The notes below the pieces were generated by a model. It was not told the origin of the DNA, searched no databases, and saw only the letters and a list, made by a program, of their open reading frames with translations. Source: Microbacterium sp. BH-3-3-3 (GTDB lineage Bacteria; Actinomycetota; Actinomycetes; Actinomycetales; Microbacteriaceae). From it: a DNA stretch of 64,000 nt. This document shows, piece after piece, positions 7,331 to 16,763 of this stretch (positions are counted from its first letter, which is position 1; every line of letters begins with the position of its first letter). The stretch is from assembly GCF_001792815.1 (NCBI RefSeq), contig NZ_CP017674.1, forward strand, positions 2,728,001-2,792,000. Reading direction: 5' to 3'. Position numbers and translations under genes: made by a program.

Positions 7331-8000
7331 GCGGGCGCCTCGGCGCCGTCATCGCGGACTCTGCGCCGTCGGGCCTCACGCGGCCTCCTTCGAGCCGGAT
7401 GAGGTGATCGGCGTCGGCGATGAGCCGGTCGTCGTGGCTCACGCACACGACCGTCGCCCCACGGGTGACCTCGTGCGCGATGGCCGCACGGTTGAGTTGC
7501 GCGCTCGCCGCGTCGAGTCCGGTGGTCGGTTCGTCGAGCAGCAGGATGTCGGCTTCGCGGGCGAGGCCCTGGGCGAGCAGCGCTCGCTGTCGCTGGCCCC
7601 CCGAAAGCGACGAGAACGGATGCCGTGCCAGCGGCGCGATGTCGAGTCGCTGCATCGCGCCGTCGATGGCGGCCCGGTGCGCGGCGCTGAGTCGCCGGAG
7701 CGGCCCCGTGCGTCCCCACGCTCCGACCGACACGACGTCACGGACGGTGAGCGGGAGGTGGGGCGAGACGGCTGCGCGCTGCGGCACGAAGGCGCGCGTG
7801 CGCGGCGCGACCTCGAGCGTGCCGGTTGACGGCTCCCGTGCGCCGGCAAGCACCTCGAGCAGCGTCGACTTGCCTGCACCGTTCGGGCCCACGATGACGG
7901 TGAGCGCTCCGGCGTGCAGATCGACGTCGACGCCGTCGAGGGCGAGGGTGCCGGAGTAGTCCACGCGCAGGGCGCGTGCGATGACGGCGGTGAGGGGCAT
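7323..8000 (-). CDS. aztA: Zinc ABC transporter ATP-binding protein AztA
   Basis: 225 residues from ATG 8000 (an ATG three codons upstream, at 8009, is also possible). Walker A GPNGAGKST (38-46), ABC signature LSGGQRQ (132-138), Walker B ILLLDEP (152-158) and an H-loop VCVSHDD are intact. It powers the membrane importer formed with the divergently encoded AztB and lipoprotein AztC. The open frame continues far upstream but that part is antisense to aztB and is not real. A Zur-like operator lies 20 bp upstream of the start. Confidence 0.88.
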   Translation of the reverse strand: MPLTAVIARALRVDYSGTLALDGVDVDLHAGALTVIVGPNGAGKSTLLEVLAGAREPSTGTLEVAPRTRAFVPQRAAVSPHLPLTVRDVVSVGAWGRTGPLRRLSAAHRAAIDGAMQRLDIAPLARHPFSSLSGGQRQRALLAQGLAREADILLLDEPTTGLDAASAQLNRAAIAHEVTRGATVVCVSHDDRLIADADHLIRLEGGRVRPDGAESAMTAPRRPLS

Positions 8001-8019
8001 GGCATCCATTGTATGAGTT

Positions 8020-8034
8020 TGAGAATCGTTCTCA
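8020..8034. promoter_or_regulatory. Zur-like operator in the aztA/aztB divergent promoter
   Basis: TGAGAA-TCG-TTCTCA, 6-bp inverted arms with a 3-bp spacer within an AT-richer stretch, fits the actinobacterial Zur box core (TGAAAAtnnTTTTCA). It lies between the aztA and aztB starts, so Zn-loaded Zur could repress both directions at once. Confidence 0.75.
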
Positions 8035-8055
8035 TTCTCGATACGGTCGGGCATC

Positions 8056-8910
8056 GTGACCTGGCTCCTCGATCCCTTCTCTCTCGAATTCGTGCAGCGC
8101 GCGCTGCTCGGGGGAGTGCTCGTCGCCGTGCTGTGCGGCGTCGCCGGTACGTGGGTCATTGTGCGCGGCATGGCGTTCCTGGGCGAGGCGCTCGCCCACG
8201 GCATGCTGCCCGGCGTCGCTCTCGCCACCGTGCTCGGCCTTCCGGTTCTGCTGGGGGCGGCGGCCAGCGCCGTCGTGATGAGCCTCGGCATCGGTGTGCT
8301 GCAGCGGCGCGCCCGACTCTCGTACGACACGAGCATCGGCCTGCTCTTCGTCGGCATGCTCGCCCTCGGCGTCATCGTCATCTCGCACGCCGGGAGCTTC
8401 GCCACCGATGCCACGGCGATCCTGTTCGGCGACATCCTCGCCATCGGGGCCGGTGATCTGGTCGTCCTCGCGGTGGCGGCAGGCCTGGGCATCGCGGCGG
8501 CCGCGGTCGCCCATCGTGGCCTCGTCGCCCTCGCCATCGACGAGCGGGTCGCCCAGGTGCTCGGCCTCGGCCCGCGCGTCGCGCAGACCGTTCTCGTCGG
8601 GCTCGTCACCCTCGCCGTCGTCGCGTCGTACCAGGCCGTCGGCTCGCTGCTGGTGGTGGGCCTGCTCATCGCGCCCGCGGTCGCCGCGCGCCAGTGGACC
8701 CACCGCATCGCCACGACCATGGCGCTCGCCGCCGTGATCGGGGCGGTCGCCGTCGCCGTCGGCCTGCTCGTCTCGTGGCACGCCGCGACCGCCGCCGGCG
8801 CGACCATCGCCGCCACCGCCATCGCCGCGGCCGGCGTCTCGTGGGCCCTACGCGCCTGCCGTGACGCCGCGCGCCGGCGCGTGGCATCCCCTGTTCTCGT
8901 TCCCGCCTGA
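8056..8910 (+). CDS. aztB: Zinc ABC transporter permease AztB
   Basis: 284 residues, GTG start at 8056, with eight or nine membrane segments and the ABC-3 (Zn/Mn type) signature: RGMAFLGEALAHGMLPG near 39-55 and GSLLVVGLLIAPAVAARQ near 196-213. It forms the channel of the Azt zinc importer with AztA. First gene of a rightward operon with the AztD-like gene, aztC and aztD, spaced 13, 1 and 32 bp. Confidence 0.88.
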   Translation: MTWLLDPFSLEFVQRALLGGVLVAVLCGVAGTWVIVRGMAFLGEALAHGMLPGVALATVLGLPVLLGAAASAVVMSLGIGVLQRRARLSYDTSIGLLFVGMLALGVIVISHAGSFATDATAILFGDILAIGAGDLVVLAVAAGLGIAAAAVAHRGLVALAIDERVAQVLGLGPRVAQTVLVGLVTLAVVASYQAVGSLLVVGLLIAPAVAARQWTHRIATTMALAAVIGAVAVAVGLLVSWHAATAAGATIAATAIAAAGVSWALRACRDAARRRVASPVLVPA

Positions 8911-8923
8911 CCGGAAAGCCCCC

Positions 8924-10135
8924 ATGCCCCACCCCGACCTCTCCCGTCGCCTCGCGCCCCTCAGCGCGGTGCTGCTCCTCTCGCTCGCCGGCTGCGCGGC
9001 GCCCGCCGCCCCCGACACCGCACCCTCGACCGACACGCACGGCGAGATCGCGGGTGCCGCCGAACTCGCCGAACCCGCTGTGGGTCTCACCTCGATCGAC
9101 GGCGACGGACGCGTGTCGCACCTCGATCTGCTCGACGAGACCACGACCGCGCTCGGCACCGTGCGCCCGCCCTCGGCGGTGCACTCGGACGGCCGGTACC
9201 TCTTCGCCGCCGACGACACGGGCGTCTCGATCGTCGACAGCGGCGTGTGGACCTGGGATCACGTCGACCACTTCCACTACTACCGCGCCGACGCCCGCCT
9301 GCTGGGCGACGTCGAGGGTGAGGGAACCGCTGTCGTGGCGACCTCGAACTCGTCGACCACGGGCGGGACGGGCCTGTTCTTCCCCGGATCGGGTGAGGCG
9401 GTGCTGCTCGACACCGAGGCGTTGTCGAGAGGTGAGGTCGTCGAGCGGTTCCGCCTCTCGACGTCTCCCGGTGCCGGCCTCGTCGTGCCCGCCGGATCGT
9501 TCGCCGCGGTGGCCGCGGACGACGAGGTGAACCTGCACGACGCCGACGGCGCCGAGGTCGGCGAACCGGCCGCGTGCATCCAACCCGCGGGGACGATCAC
9601 CACCCGCGTCGGAGCGGTGATCGGATGCCAGGACGGCGCCCTCCTCATCAGCGTCGACGACGACGCACCCGTCGTCGAACGCATCGCCTACCCCGCGGGA
9701 ACGACCGCGCCGCGGGCGACGGTCTTCGCCAACCGCGAGGGACGCCCGAAGGTCGCCGCGGTCGCCGGGGACGCCGGGGTGTGGATCCTCGACACCCGCG
9801 AGCGCACGTGGACGCTGCTGCCCACCCCCGAGCCGGTCGTGCAGGTCACGGCGGTCGACGACAAAGACGCGAACCTCCTCGCCCTCACCCCGGACGGGCG
9901 GGTGCTCGTGCTCGATGGTGAGACGGGCGCGCAGCGCGCGGCATCCCCCGCCCTGGTGGGAGCGAGCCTCGCCGCGGGCCAGACCGTCAGCCTGGTCGCC
10001 GACCAGCAGCGGGCGTATCTGAACGGCCCCACCGAGAACCGCATGTGGGAGATCGACTTCGCCGACGACGCCCGCGTCGCCCGGGAGTTCGCGCCCGAGC
10101 GCGCGCCGCTGTTCTTCGCCGAGACGGGACGCTGA
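8924..10135 (+). CDS. AztD-like beta-propeller lipoprotein (divergent paralogue)
   Basis: 403 residues; ATG at 8924 chosen because it gives a lipoprotein signal with lipobox LAGC (Cys24). The body has repeated blade-like strands (FAAVAADDEVNLHDADG, VWILDTRERTW, LLALTPDGRVLVLDGETG) as in AztD, the propeller zinc chaperone that hands zinc to AztC. It has an unusual His cluster, DHVDHFHYY, near 107-115, but lacks the GHVVTHGGKT segment found in the AztD encoded two genes on. Likely anchored outside the membrane; a second chaperone or sensor role is inference. Confidence 0.72.
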   Translation: MPHPDLSRRLAPLSAVLLLSLAGCAAPAAPDTAPSTDTHGEIAGAAELAEPAVGLTSIDGDGRVSHLDLLDETTTALGTVRPPSAVHSDGRYLFAADDTGVSIVDSGVWTWDHVDHFHYYRADARLLGDVEGEGTAVVATSNSSTTGGTGLFFPGSGEAVLLDTEALSRGEVVERFRLSTSPGAGLVVPAGSFAAVAADDEVNLHDADGAEVGEPAACIQPAGTITTRVGAVIGCQDGALLISVDDDAPVVERIAYPAGTTAPRATVFANREGRPKVAAVAGDAGVWILDTRERTWTLLPTPEPVVQVTAVDDKDANLLALTPDGRVLVLDGETGAQRAASPALVGASLAAGQTVSLVADQQRAYLNGPTENRMWEIDFADDARVAREFAPERAPLFFAETGR

Positions 10136-10136
10136 C

Positions 10137-11045
10137 ATGAAGAGAGCTCTGGGCGTCGCCCTGACCGCCGCCCTGCTCGCCCTCACCGGGTGCGCCGGGG
10201 GAGCGGAATCCGATCGCCCGCTCGTGGTGGTGACGACGAACATCCTCGGCGACGTCGTGTCGCATCTGGTCGGCGACGACGTGGAGGTGCTCACCCTGAT
10301 GCGCCCGGGCGCCGATCCGCACTCGTTCGAGATCTCGGCGTCGGAAGCCGCGCGTCTGCGCTCGGCCGACCTGCTGGTGGCCAACGGCATCGGCCTCGAA
10401 GAGGGTCTGCAGCAGCATCTCGACGCGGCCTCCGCCGACGGGGTGGCTACCTTCGTCGCCGGCGACGCGGTCACCGTGCTGCCGTACACCTCGACCGATG
10501 CGGGTGGTGCCGACGATCCGCACTTCTGGACCGATCCCGCCCAGATGGCCGCGGTCGTCGACGCGCTGACCCCGGTGCTCTCGCGCATCGACGGAATCGA
10601 CGCCGCCGCGGTCGCCGAGCGGTCGACGGCGTATCGCGCCGAGATCGAGGACCTGGATGCCGAGATGACGGCCGCGTTCGCCGCGATCCCCGCCGAGCGT
10701 CGGGCACTCGTGACCAACCACCACGTCTTCGGCTACCTCGCCGAGCGCTTCGGGTTCCGCCTGGTGGGGGCCGTGATCCCCGGCGGCACCACGCTGGCGG
10801 CGCCGAGCACGAGCGACCTCGCCGACCTGGTGTCGGCGATCGACGAGGCCGGAGTGCCCACGATCTTCGCCGAGTCGTCGTCGCCCGACCGCCTGGTGCG
10901 CGCGCTCGCCGACGAGGCCGACCGCCACGTCGAGGTGACCGAGCTGTTCACCGAATCGCTCACCGACGCCGACGGCGGCGCCCCCGACTACCTGACCATG
11001 ATGCGCGTCAACACGGAGCGCATCGCCACCGGCCTGTCGCCGTGA
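10137..11045 (+). CDS. aztC: Zinc-binding lipoprotein AztC (substrate-binding protein)
   Basis: 302 residues with lipobox LTGC (Cys19). Cluster A-I metal-binding features: GADPHSFEIS (His62), DDPHFWTDP (His129), TNHHVFGYL (His195/196) and a C-terminal Asp in LTDADGGAPDYLTMM, matching the three-His-one-Asp zinc site of AztC. It lacks the long His-rich loop of ZnuA, as expected of AztC, which takes zinc from AztD instead. ATG at 10137, one base after the preceding stop. Confidence 0.88.
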   Translation: MKRALGVALTAALLALTGCAGGAESDRPLVVVTTNILGDVVSHLVGDDVEVLTLMRPGADPHSFEISASEAARLRSADLLVANGIGLEEGLQQHLDAASADGVATFVAGDAVTVLPYTSTDAGGADDPHFWTDPAQMAAVVDALTPVLSRIDGIDAAAVAERSTAYRAEIEDLDAEMTAAFAAIPAERRALVTNHHVFGYLAERFGFRLVGAVIPGGTTLAAPSTSDLADLVSAIDEAGVPTIFAESSSPDRLVRALADEADRHVEVTELFTESLTDADGGAPDYLTMMRVNTERIATGLSP

Positions 11046-11077
11046 GCGACCGGCCACCCACCCAGAAGGAGAATCAC

Positions 11078-12310
11078 ATGCGCACCTCTTCCCACCGCCG
11101 CGGGGACGCCCTCCGTCGTGCGGGCCTGCTCACGCTCGCGGTCGGCGCGACCGTCGCCCTGTCGGCGTGCGCCGGCGGCGCCGGCGCCGGTTCGGCCGCT
11201 CCCGCCACGAGCTCGGCCCCGTCGTCGACGAGCGACACCGGTACCCGCGTCGCCCTGTCGTACCCCGGCGGCATCGTCGTGCTCGACGGCGAGAGCCTCG
11301 AGACGATCGGCGACTTCTCGTCCGAGGAGTTCACGCGGCTCAACTCCGCCGGTGACGGCCGTCACGTCATGGTGACCACGAGCGAGGGCTTCCAGGTGCT
11401 CGATGCCGGCACCGCCTCGGAGCAGCCCCGGCTCACCGACCTCGTGTTCCCGGCATCCAAGCCCGGTCACGTCGTGACGCACGGCGGCAAGACCGTGCTC
11501 TACGCCGACGGCACGAGCGACTCGACGATCTTCGACACCGACGCCCTGCTCGCCTCGACCGATGCGCTCCCCGCCGTCGAGACCATCCCGGGCGTCGAGG
11601 CGCACCACGGGGTGTCGATCATGCTCGAAGACGGGTCGTTCGTCACCACGGTCGGCAACGCCAACGGCCGCACGGGCATCGCCGTGACCGACGCCTCGGG
11701 TGCGACGATCGCCCAGGACGCGACCTGCCCCGGCGTGCACGGCGAGGGCACCGCGAAAGACGAGGTCGTCGTCTTCGGCTGCGAGAACGGCGCCCTGATC
11801 TACGACGACGGCGAGATCACGAAGGTCGACGCCCCCGACCAGCCCTACGGTCGCACCGGCAACCTCTTCGTCAGCGAGACCAGCCCGCTGGTGCTCGGTG
11901 ACTACAAGGACGACCGCGACGCCGAGGGCTACCTGCTGCAGCGCGTCTCGCTGATCGACACCGCCGCCAAGACGCAAAGCGTCGTCGACATGCCCGCCGG
12001 CGCCGAGTACACCTTCCGCGACCTGGCCCGCGGCCCCGAGGATCGGGGCTACATCCTGGCGTCGGACGGCGCGATCCACGTTTTCGACCTCGAGAAGGGG
12101 GCCTTCACCGAGGCGTTCCCCGTGATCGACGCGTGGGAGGGGCCGGTCGAGTGGCAGGACGCCCACCCCGCGATCAAGGTGTCGGGCGACATCGCCTACG
12201 TCACCGAGCCGGCGAAGAACGCCGTGCACGCGGTCGACCTCACCACCGGCGAGGTCACCGCCACGGCGACCCTCGACGTCACGCCCAACGAGATGGCGCT
12301 CACGCGCTGA
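11078..12310 (+). CDS. aztD: Zinc metallochaperone AztD
   Basis: 410 residues; ATG at 11078 with AGAAGGAGA ribosome site; lipobox LSAC (Cys31). Typical AztD segments: GHVVTHGGKTVLYADG, VEAHHGVSI and CPGVHGEGTA, supplying the His residues of the propeller zinc sites. AztD binds zinc outside the membrane and transfers it to AztC. Last gene of the operon, ending 3 bp before the convergent LysR gene. It is the better AztD match of the two paralogues. Confidence 0.85.
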   Translation: MRTSSHRRGDALRRAGLLTLAVGATVALSACAGGAGAGSAAPATSSAPSSTSDTGTRVALSYPGGIVVLDGESLETIGDFSSEEFTRLNSAGDGRHVMVTTSEGFQVLDAGTASEQPRLTDLVFPASKPGHVVTHGGKTVLYADGTSDSTIFDTDALLASTDALPAVETIPGVEAHHGVSIMLEDGSFVTTVGNANGRTGIAVTDASGATIAQDATCPGVHGEGTAKDEVVVFGCENGALIYDDGEITKVDAPDQPYGRTGNLFVSETSPLVLGDYKDDRDAEGYLLQRVSLIDTAAKTQSVVDMPAGAEYTFRDLARGPEDRGYILASDGAIHVFDLEKGAFTEAFPVIDAWEGPVEWQDAHPAIKVSGDIAYVTEPAKNAVHAVDLTTGEVTATATLDVTPNEMALTR

Positions 12311-12313
12311 GCA

Positions 12314-13201
12314 TCACCGGCCGCCCCGGTCGTACGCCACCTGCAGTGCTCCCCGCACCGCGCGTACGCCGGGGCGGTCGGCCGTTCCGCGGCGGACGGC
12401 GGTGAACACCTCGCGCCGGGGTTCGCCGGGTAGGCCGACCAGGCGCACGGGCGGATCCTCGCCGGCGAAGACGAGGTCGGGGATCATCCCCACCGCGTGA
12501 CCGGATGCCACGAGCCGCGCGTGCGCGGTCAGATCGGCCATCTCGAAGCGCACGTCGGGCTCGAACCCCACCGCTCGACACTGCTGCGTCGCCCATTGAC
12601 GCGCGGCCGTGCCCTCGGGCTCCATCACCCAGGCGCGGTCGCGGAGGTCGTCGAGTCGCTCGGCGGGATCGGTGCGCGCCACCGCGAGGCGGATGGCATC
12701 CCGTCCCAGCAGGCTCCGCTCGATGCCGTCGCGGTGCTCGCGCGTGTGCCCCGGATACTGCTCGGCGACGGCGAGGTCGAAGCCGCGGGCGGCCACCTCG
12801 AACAGTCCCTCTTCGGGGGCGAGCTCGGCGACCTCGACGCGCAGCTGGGGCTCGGCCTCGGCCAGGGCGTCGAGGGTGTGGGGGAGGAGCCCGTGCGCGG
12901 CGGACTGCATGACGGCCACGCGTACGGGAGCTAGCGAGGGACGCAGGTGCTCGAGCTCGGCGCGGGCTGCTTCGTCGGCGGCGAGCATGCGGGCCGCGTG
13001 CGCGGCGAGGGCCGCGCCCTGCGCGGTGAGGCGCAGGCGCCGACCGTCGGGTTCGAGCAGGGCGACGCCGGCCTCGCGCTCCAGCAGGGCGAGCTGCTGC
13101 GAAATGGTCGACGGACTGTACGACAGGGCCTCGGCGACGGCCGCGAGCGTGCCCCGGAGCGACAGCTCGTGCAGCAGGCGCAGACGGCGGAGATCGAACA
13201 T
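12314..13201 (-). CDS. LysR-family transcriptional regulator, likely controls putA
   Basis: 295 residues from ATG 13201, starting MFDLRRLRLLHELSLRG. HTH at about 15-40 (GTLAAVAEALSYSPSTISQQ) followed by a linker helix and a two-lobe effector domain. It is transcribed divergently from putA, the classic arrangement for a LysR activator of proline catabolism; proline as effector is inference. A perfect palindrome lies 9 bp upstream of its start. Confidence 0.85.
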   Translation of the reverse strand: MFDLRRLRLLHELSLRGTLAAVAEALSYSPSTISQQLALLEREAGVALLEPDGRRLRLTAQGAALAAHAARMLAADEAARAELEHLRPSLAPVRVAVMQSAAHGLLPHTLDALAEAEPQLRVEVAELAPEEGLFEVAARGFDLAVAEQYPGHTREHRDGIERSLLGRDAIRLAVARTDPAERLDDLRDRAWVMEPEGTAARQWATQQCRAVGFEPDVRFEMADLTAHARLVASGHAVGMIPDLVFAGEDPPVRLVGLPGEPRREVFTAVRRGTADRPGVRAVRGALQVAYDRGGR

Positions 13202-13209
13202 GGCATCCC

Positions 13210-13224
13210 TTCGATGACATCGAA
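13210..13224. promoter_or_regulatory. LysR-type palindrome between regulator and putA
   Basis: Perfect 15-bp dyad TTCGATG-A-CATCGAA containing a T-N11-A LysR motif (T13211...A13223). Its place directly upstream of the regulator start and about 77 bp from the putA start suits autorepression plus activation of putA. Confidence 0.7.
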
Positions 13225-13300
13225 CATAACCCATCATTAATCATCGCTTTTCTCGAATGGATGCGGGTCCCATGCTGATCACATCCGAGGAAGGACCGCC

Positions 13301-16300
13301 ATGTCGCTCACCGATGCCCCCCGCACCACGTCCGGCACCACGCCCGAGACTCTCGTCTCACCCGCCGAGCTCGCCGACGACGCGATCGCCCTCGTGCGCC
13401 GCTGGCTCGCCGAGAGTCGCGACGAGCCCGTCGACGCCGCCGCCCAGCGCCTGGCCGGCGTGCTGCGCGATCCGCACGGGCTCGACTTCACGGTCGGGTT
13501 CGTCGACGGAGTCGTGCGCCCCGAAGACCTGAGCGTGGCGGCGCGCAACCTCGCCGCCCTGACCCCGCTGATCCCCGGGTTCCTCCCCCTGCACCTCAAG
13601 GCCGCGATCCGGCTCGGCGCGTTGACCGCGCCGATCCTTCCCCGCGTCGTCGTGCCGGCGGCGCGCACGGCCCTCCGCTCGATGGTGCGTCACCTCATCG
13701 TCGATGCGAGCGACCGCAAGCTCGGCGATGCCATCACCTCGATCCGCGGCCGGGGCGACGGCATCCGTCTCAACGTGAATCTGCTCGGCGAGGCCATCCT
13801 CGGGAAGAAAGAGGCCGCGCGCCGCCTGGCCGGAACGCGCAAGCTCCTCGCCCGCGACGACGTCGACTACGTCTCGATCAAGGTGTCGTCGACCGTCGCC
13901 CCGCACACGCCGTGGGCGTTCGACGCCGCCGTCGCCGACGCGGTGGCGGCGCTTCGCCCCCTCTACCGGGTCGCGAAAGAGACCGGCACCTTCGTCAACC
14001 TCGACATGGAGGAGTTCAAAGACCTCGACCTCACCCTCGCGGTCTTCGAGACCCTGCTCGCCGAGCCCGAGTTCCACGACGTCGAGGCCGGCATCGTGCT
14101 GCAGGCGTACCTGCCCGATGCCCTCGCCGCCATGATCCGCCTGCAGGAATGGACCGCCCGGCGCGTGGCATCCGGGGGCGCGACGATCAAGGTGCGCGTC
14201 GTGAAGGGCGCGAACCTCCCCATGGAACGCGTCGACGCCGACGTGCACGATTGGCCGCTCGCCACCTGGCCGTCGAAGCAGGCGACGGATGCCTCGTACA
14301 AGGCGGTGCTCGACTACGCGCTGCGTCCCGAGCACGCGCAGCACGTGCGCATCGGCGTGGCCGGACACAACCTCTTCGACGTGGCCCTCGCCTGGCTGCT
14401 CGCGGAGCGGCGCGGGGTGACCGGTGGGATCGACGTCGAGATGCTGCTCGGCATGGCCACCGCGCAGCAGGCCGTCGTGCGCCGCACGGTCGGCTCGATC
14501 CTGCTCTACACGCCCGTCGTGCACCCGCAGGAGTTCGACGTCGCGATCGCATACCTGATCCGCCGCCTCGAAGAGGGCGCGTCGAGCGAGAACTTCATGT
14601 CGGCCGTCTTCGACCTCGACACCCACGCGGCGCTGTTCGATCGCGAGCGCGACCGCTTCCTGGCCTCTCTCGCCGACATGCCCGAGGGCGTACCGGCGTC
14701 GAACCGCGTGCAGGACCGCACCGCGCCGGCGCCCGCGGCGCCCGCCACGGGCTTCCACAACACCCCCGACTCCGACCCCGCGATCGAGGCCAACCGCGGC
14801 TGGGGCGCCGGGATCGTCGCGCGGATGCAGGACTCGACCCTGGGCAGCGACACGATCGCCGCGCACACCGTCACCGACGCCGCCGCCCTCGACGCGCTGA
14901 TCCACGACGCCGCGACCGCCGCCACCGCGTGGCGCGAGCTCGGCGCCGAGGCGCGCGCCGCGATCCTGCACCGGGCGGGCGACGCGCTCGAGAAGCATCG
15001 CGCCGATCTGCTCGAGGTCATGGGCGTCGAGTGCGGCAAGGTGTTGGAGCAGAGCGACCCCGAGGTGTCGGAGGCCATCGACTTCGCGCACTACTACGCC
15101 GAGCAGGCCCGCACCCTCGACGACGTCGACGGAGCCCGCTTCACGCCCGTGGGCGTGACCGTGGTCACCCCTCCGTGGAACTTCCCCGTCGCGATCCCCG
15201 CGGGATCGACCCTGGCCGCGCTCGCCGCAGGGTCCGCCGTGGTCATCAAACCCGCCGCCCTCGCCCAGCGCTCGGGCGCGGTCATGGTCGAGGCGCTGTG
15301 GGAGGCCGGCGTACCCCGCGAGGTGCTGAAGCTCGTGCAGCTGTCGGAACGCGATCTCGGCACGCAGCTGCTCACGCACTCCGCCGTCGAGCGGGTCGTG
15401 CTGACCGGCGCGTACGAGACGGCCGAGCTGTTCCGCTCGTTCCGTCCCGACCTTGCGCTCCTCGCCGAGACGAGCGGCAAGAACGCCGTGATCGTGACGC
15501 CCAGCGCCGACCTCGACCTCGCCGCGAAAGACGTCGCGATGTCGGCCTTCGGCCACGCGGGGCAGAAGTGCTCGGCGGCCTCGCTCGTCGTGCTCGTCGG
15601 CTCGGTCGCGCGCTCGCGGCGCTTCCGCGACCAGCTGGTCGACGCGGTGACCTCGCTCGAGGTGGGGATGCCGTGGGATGAGGCCTCGCGCGTGGGACCG
15701 CTCATCGAGCCGGCGAACGGCAAGCTGCTGCGGGCGCTCACCACGCTCGAGCCCGGCCAGCGCTGGGTCGTCGAACCGCAGCGTCTCGACGACGAGGGGT
15801 CGCTGTGGCGCCCCGGCATTCGCGAGGGCGTGCAGGCGGGCAGCGAGTTCCACCGCACCGAGTACTTCGGACCCGTGCTGGGCATCATGACCGCCGAGAC
15901 CCTCGATGAGGCCATCGAGATCGTCAACGCCATCGAGTACGGGCTCACCTCGGGCCTGCACGCGCTGGACGAGGCCGAGATCCAGCGGTGGCTCTCGCGC
16001 ATCGAGGCCGGCAACGTCTACGTCAACCGCGGCACCACCGGCGCCATCGTGCAGCGCCAGCCGTTCGGCGGATGGAAGAAGTCGGCCGTCGGCGCGGGCA
16101 CCAAGGCCGGTGGGCCGTCGTACCTGTTCGGATTCGGTTCGTGGGCGGATGCCGAGACCTCGGCGCCCCGCTCGGGCGATGCGCTGGCCGCCCCGGCGCT
16201 CGCGGCCGTCCCCTCGGCCGACCGCGACTGGCTGGCATCCGCTCTCGCGAGCGACGCCGCCGCCTGGGCTGCGGAGTTCTCACTGGCCCGCGATGTGACG

Positions 16301-16759
16301 GGCCTGGAGTCGGAGCAGAACGTGCTGCGCTACGGCACGGTGCCGGTCACCGTGCGATTCGATGACGCGACCGAGACGGCGCTCGTCCGCGTCGTCGCCG
16401 CCGGTGTGCGCGCCGGCGCCCCGGTGACCGTGAGCACGGCCCGCGCGCTGTCGCCCGCCGTGCGCGCGTGGCTCGAGGGCGTGGGAGTGCGCGCGAGCGT
16501 CGAGGATGCCGACGAGTGGAAGCGCCGCGCCGCGCGCCTGGCGCGCACCGGTGGGCGGGTGCGCCTGCTCGGCGGCTCGACCGTCGCGACGGCCGACGCC
16601 GTGGGCGGCTCGCCCTCGGTCGCGATCTACGCGGGCGAGGTCACCCGCGCCGGGCGCGTCGAGCTGCTGCCGTTCCTGCGCGAGCAGGCCGTGTCGATCA
16701 CGGCGCACCGCTTCGGAACGCCGCGCCGGTACGTCGTGCCGCCGCTCGTCACGCGCTGA
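13301..16759 (+). CDS. putA: Bifunctional proline dehydrogenase / L-glutamate-gamma-semialdehyde dehydrogenase
   Basis: 1152 residues. The N-terminal FAD-dependent proline dehydrogenase barrel (about 60-460) shows NLLGEAILG, DYVSIKVSS, VVKGANLPMER, AGHNLFDVALAWLL and RRLEEGASSENF. The NAD-dependent aldehyde dehydrogenase half (about 490-960) has TPPWNFPVAIPAGS, catalytic Glu723 (AETSGKN) and Cys757 (GQKCSAAS) plus YFGPVLGI. A further 190 residues close the protein. It converts proline to glutamate at the membrane. No N-terminal DNA-binding domain is present, so control falls to the divergent LysR protein. ATG at 13301 with GAGGAAGGA upstream. Confidence 0.95.
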   Translation: MSLTDAPRTTSGTTPETLVSPAELADDAIALVRRWLAESRDEPVDAAAQRLAGVLRDPHGLDFTVGFVDGVVRPEDLSVAARNLAALTPLIPGFLPLHLKAAIRLGALTAPILPRVVVPAARTALRSMVRHLIVDASDRKLGDAITSIRGRGDGIRLNVNLLGEAILGKKEAARRLAGTRKLLARDDVDYVSIKVSSTVAPHTPWAFDAAVADAVAALRPLYRVAKETGTFVNLDMEEFKDLDLTLAVFETLLAEPEFHDVEAGIVLQAYLPDALAAMIRLQEWTARRVASGGATIKVRVVKGANLPMERVDADVHDWPLATWPSKQATDASYKAVLDYALRPEHAQHVRIGVAGHNLFDVALAWLLAERRGVTGGIDVEMLLGMATAQQAVVRRTVGSILLYTPVVHPQEFDVAIAYLIRRLEEGASSENFMSAVFDLDTHAALFDRERDRFLASLADMPEGVPASNRVQDRTAPAPAAPATGFHNTPDSDPAIEANRGWGAGIVARMQDSTLGSDTIAAHTVTDAAALDALIHDAATAATAWRELGAEARAAILHRAGDALEKHRADLLEVMGVECGKVLEQSDPEVSEAIDFAHYYAEQARTLDDVDGARFTPVGVTVVTPPWNFPVAIPAGSTLAALAAGSAVVIKPAALAQRSGAVMVEALWEAGVPREVLKLVQLSERDLGTQLLTHSAVERVVLTGAYETAELFRSFRPDLALLAETSGKNAVIVTPSADLDLAAKDVAMSAFGHAGQKCSAASLVVLVGSVARSRRFRDQLVDAVTSLEVGMPWDEASRVGPLIEPANGKLLRALTTLEPGQRWVVEPQRLDDEGSLWRPGIREGVQAGSEFHRTEYFGPVLGIMTAETLDEAIEIVNAIEYGLTSGLHALDEAEIQRWLSRIEAGNVYVNRGTTGAIVQRQPFGGWKKSAVGAGTKAGGPSYLFGFGSWADAETSAPRSGDALAAPALAAVPSADRDWLASALASDAAAWAAEFSLARDVTGLESEQNVLRYGTVPVTVRFDDATETALVRVVAAGVRAGAPVTVSTARALSPAVRAWLEGVGVRASVEDADEWKRRAARLARTGGRVRLLGGSTVATADAVGGSPSVAIYAGEVTRAGRVELLPFLREQAVSITAHRFGTPRRYVVPPLVTR

Positions 16760-16763
16760 GCGC

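Noticed and set aside
8001..8822. Apparent N-terminal extension of aztA (open frame to 8822)
   Set aside because: It is antisense to aztB and precedes the normal ABC start; the Zur-like box would fall inside it.
13358..15961. 867-codon open frame antisense to putA
   Set aside because: Composition is the mirror of putA third-position GC; no start or domain; putA on the other strand is beyond doubt.
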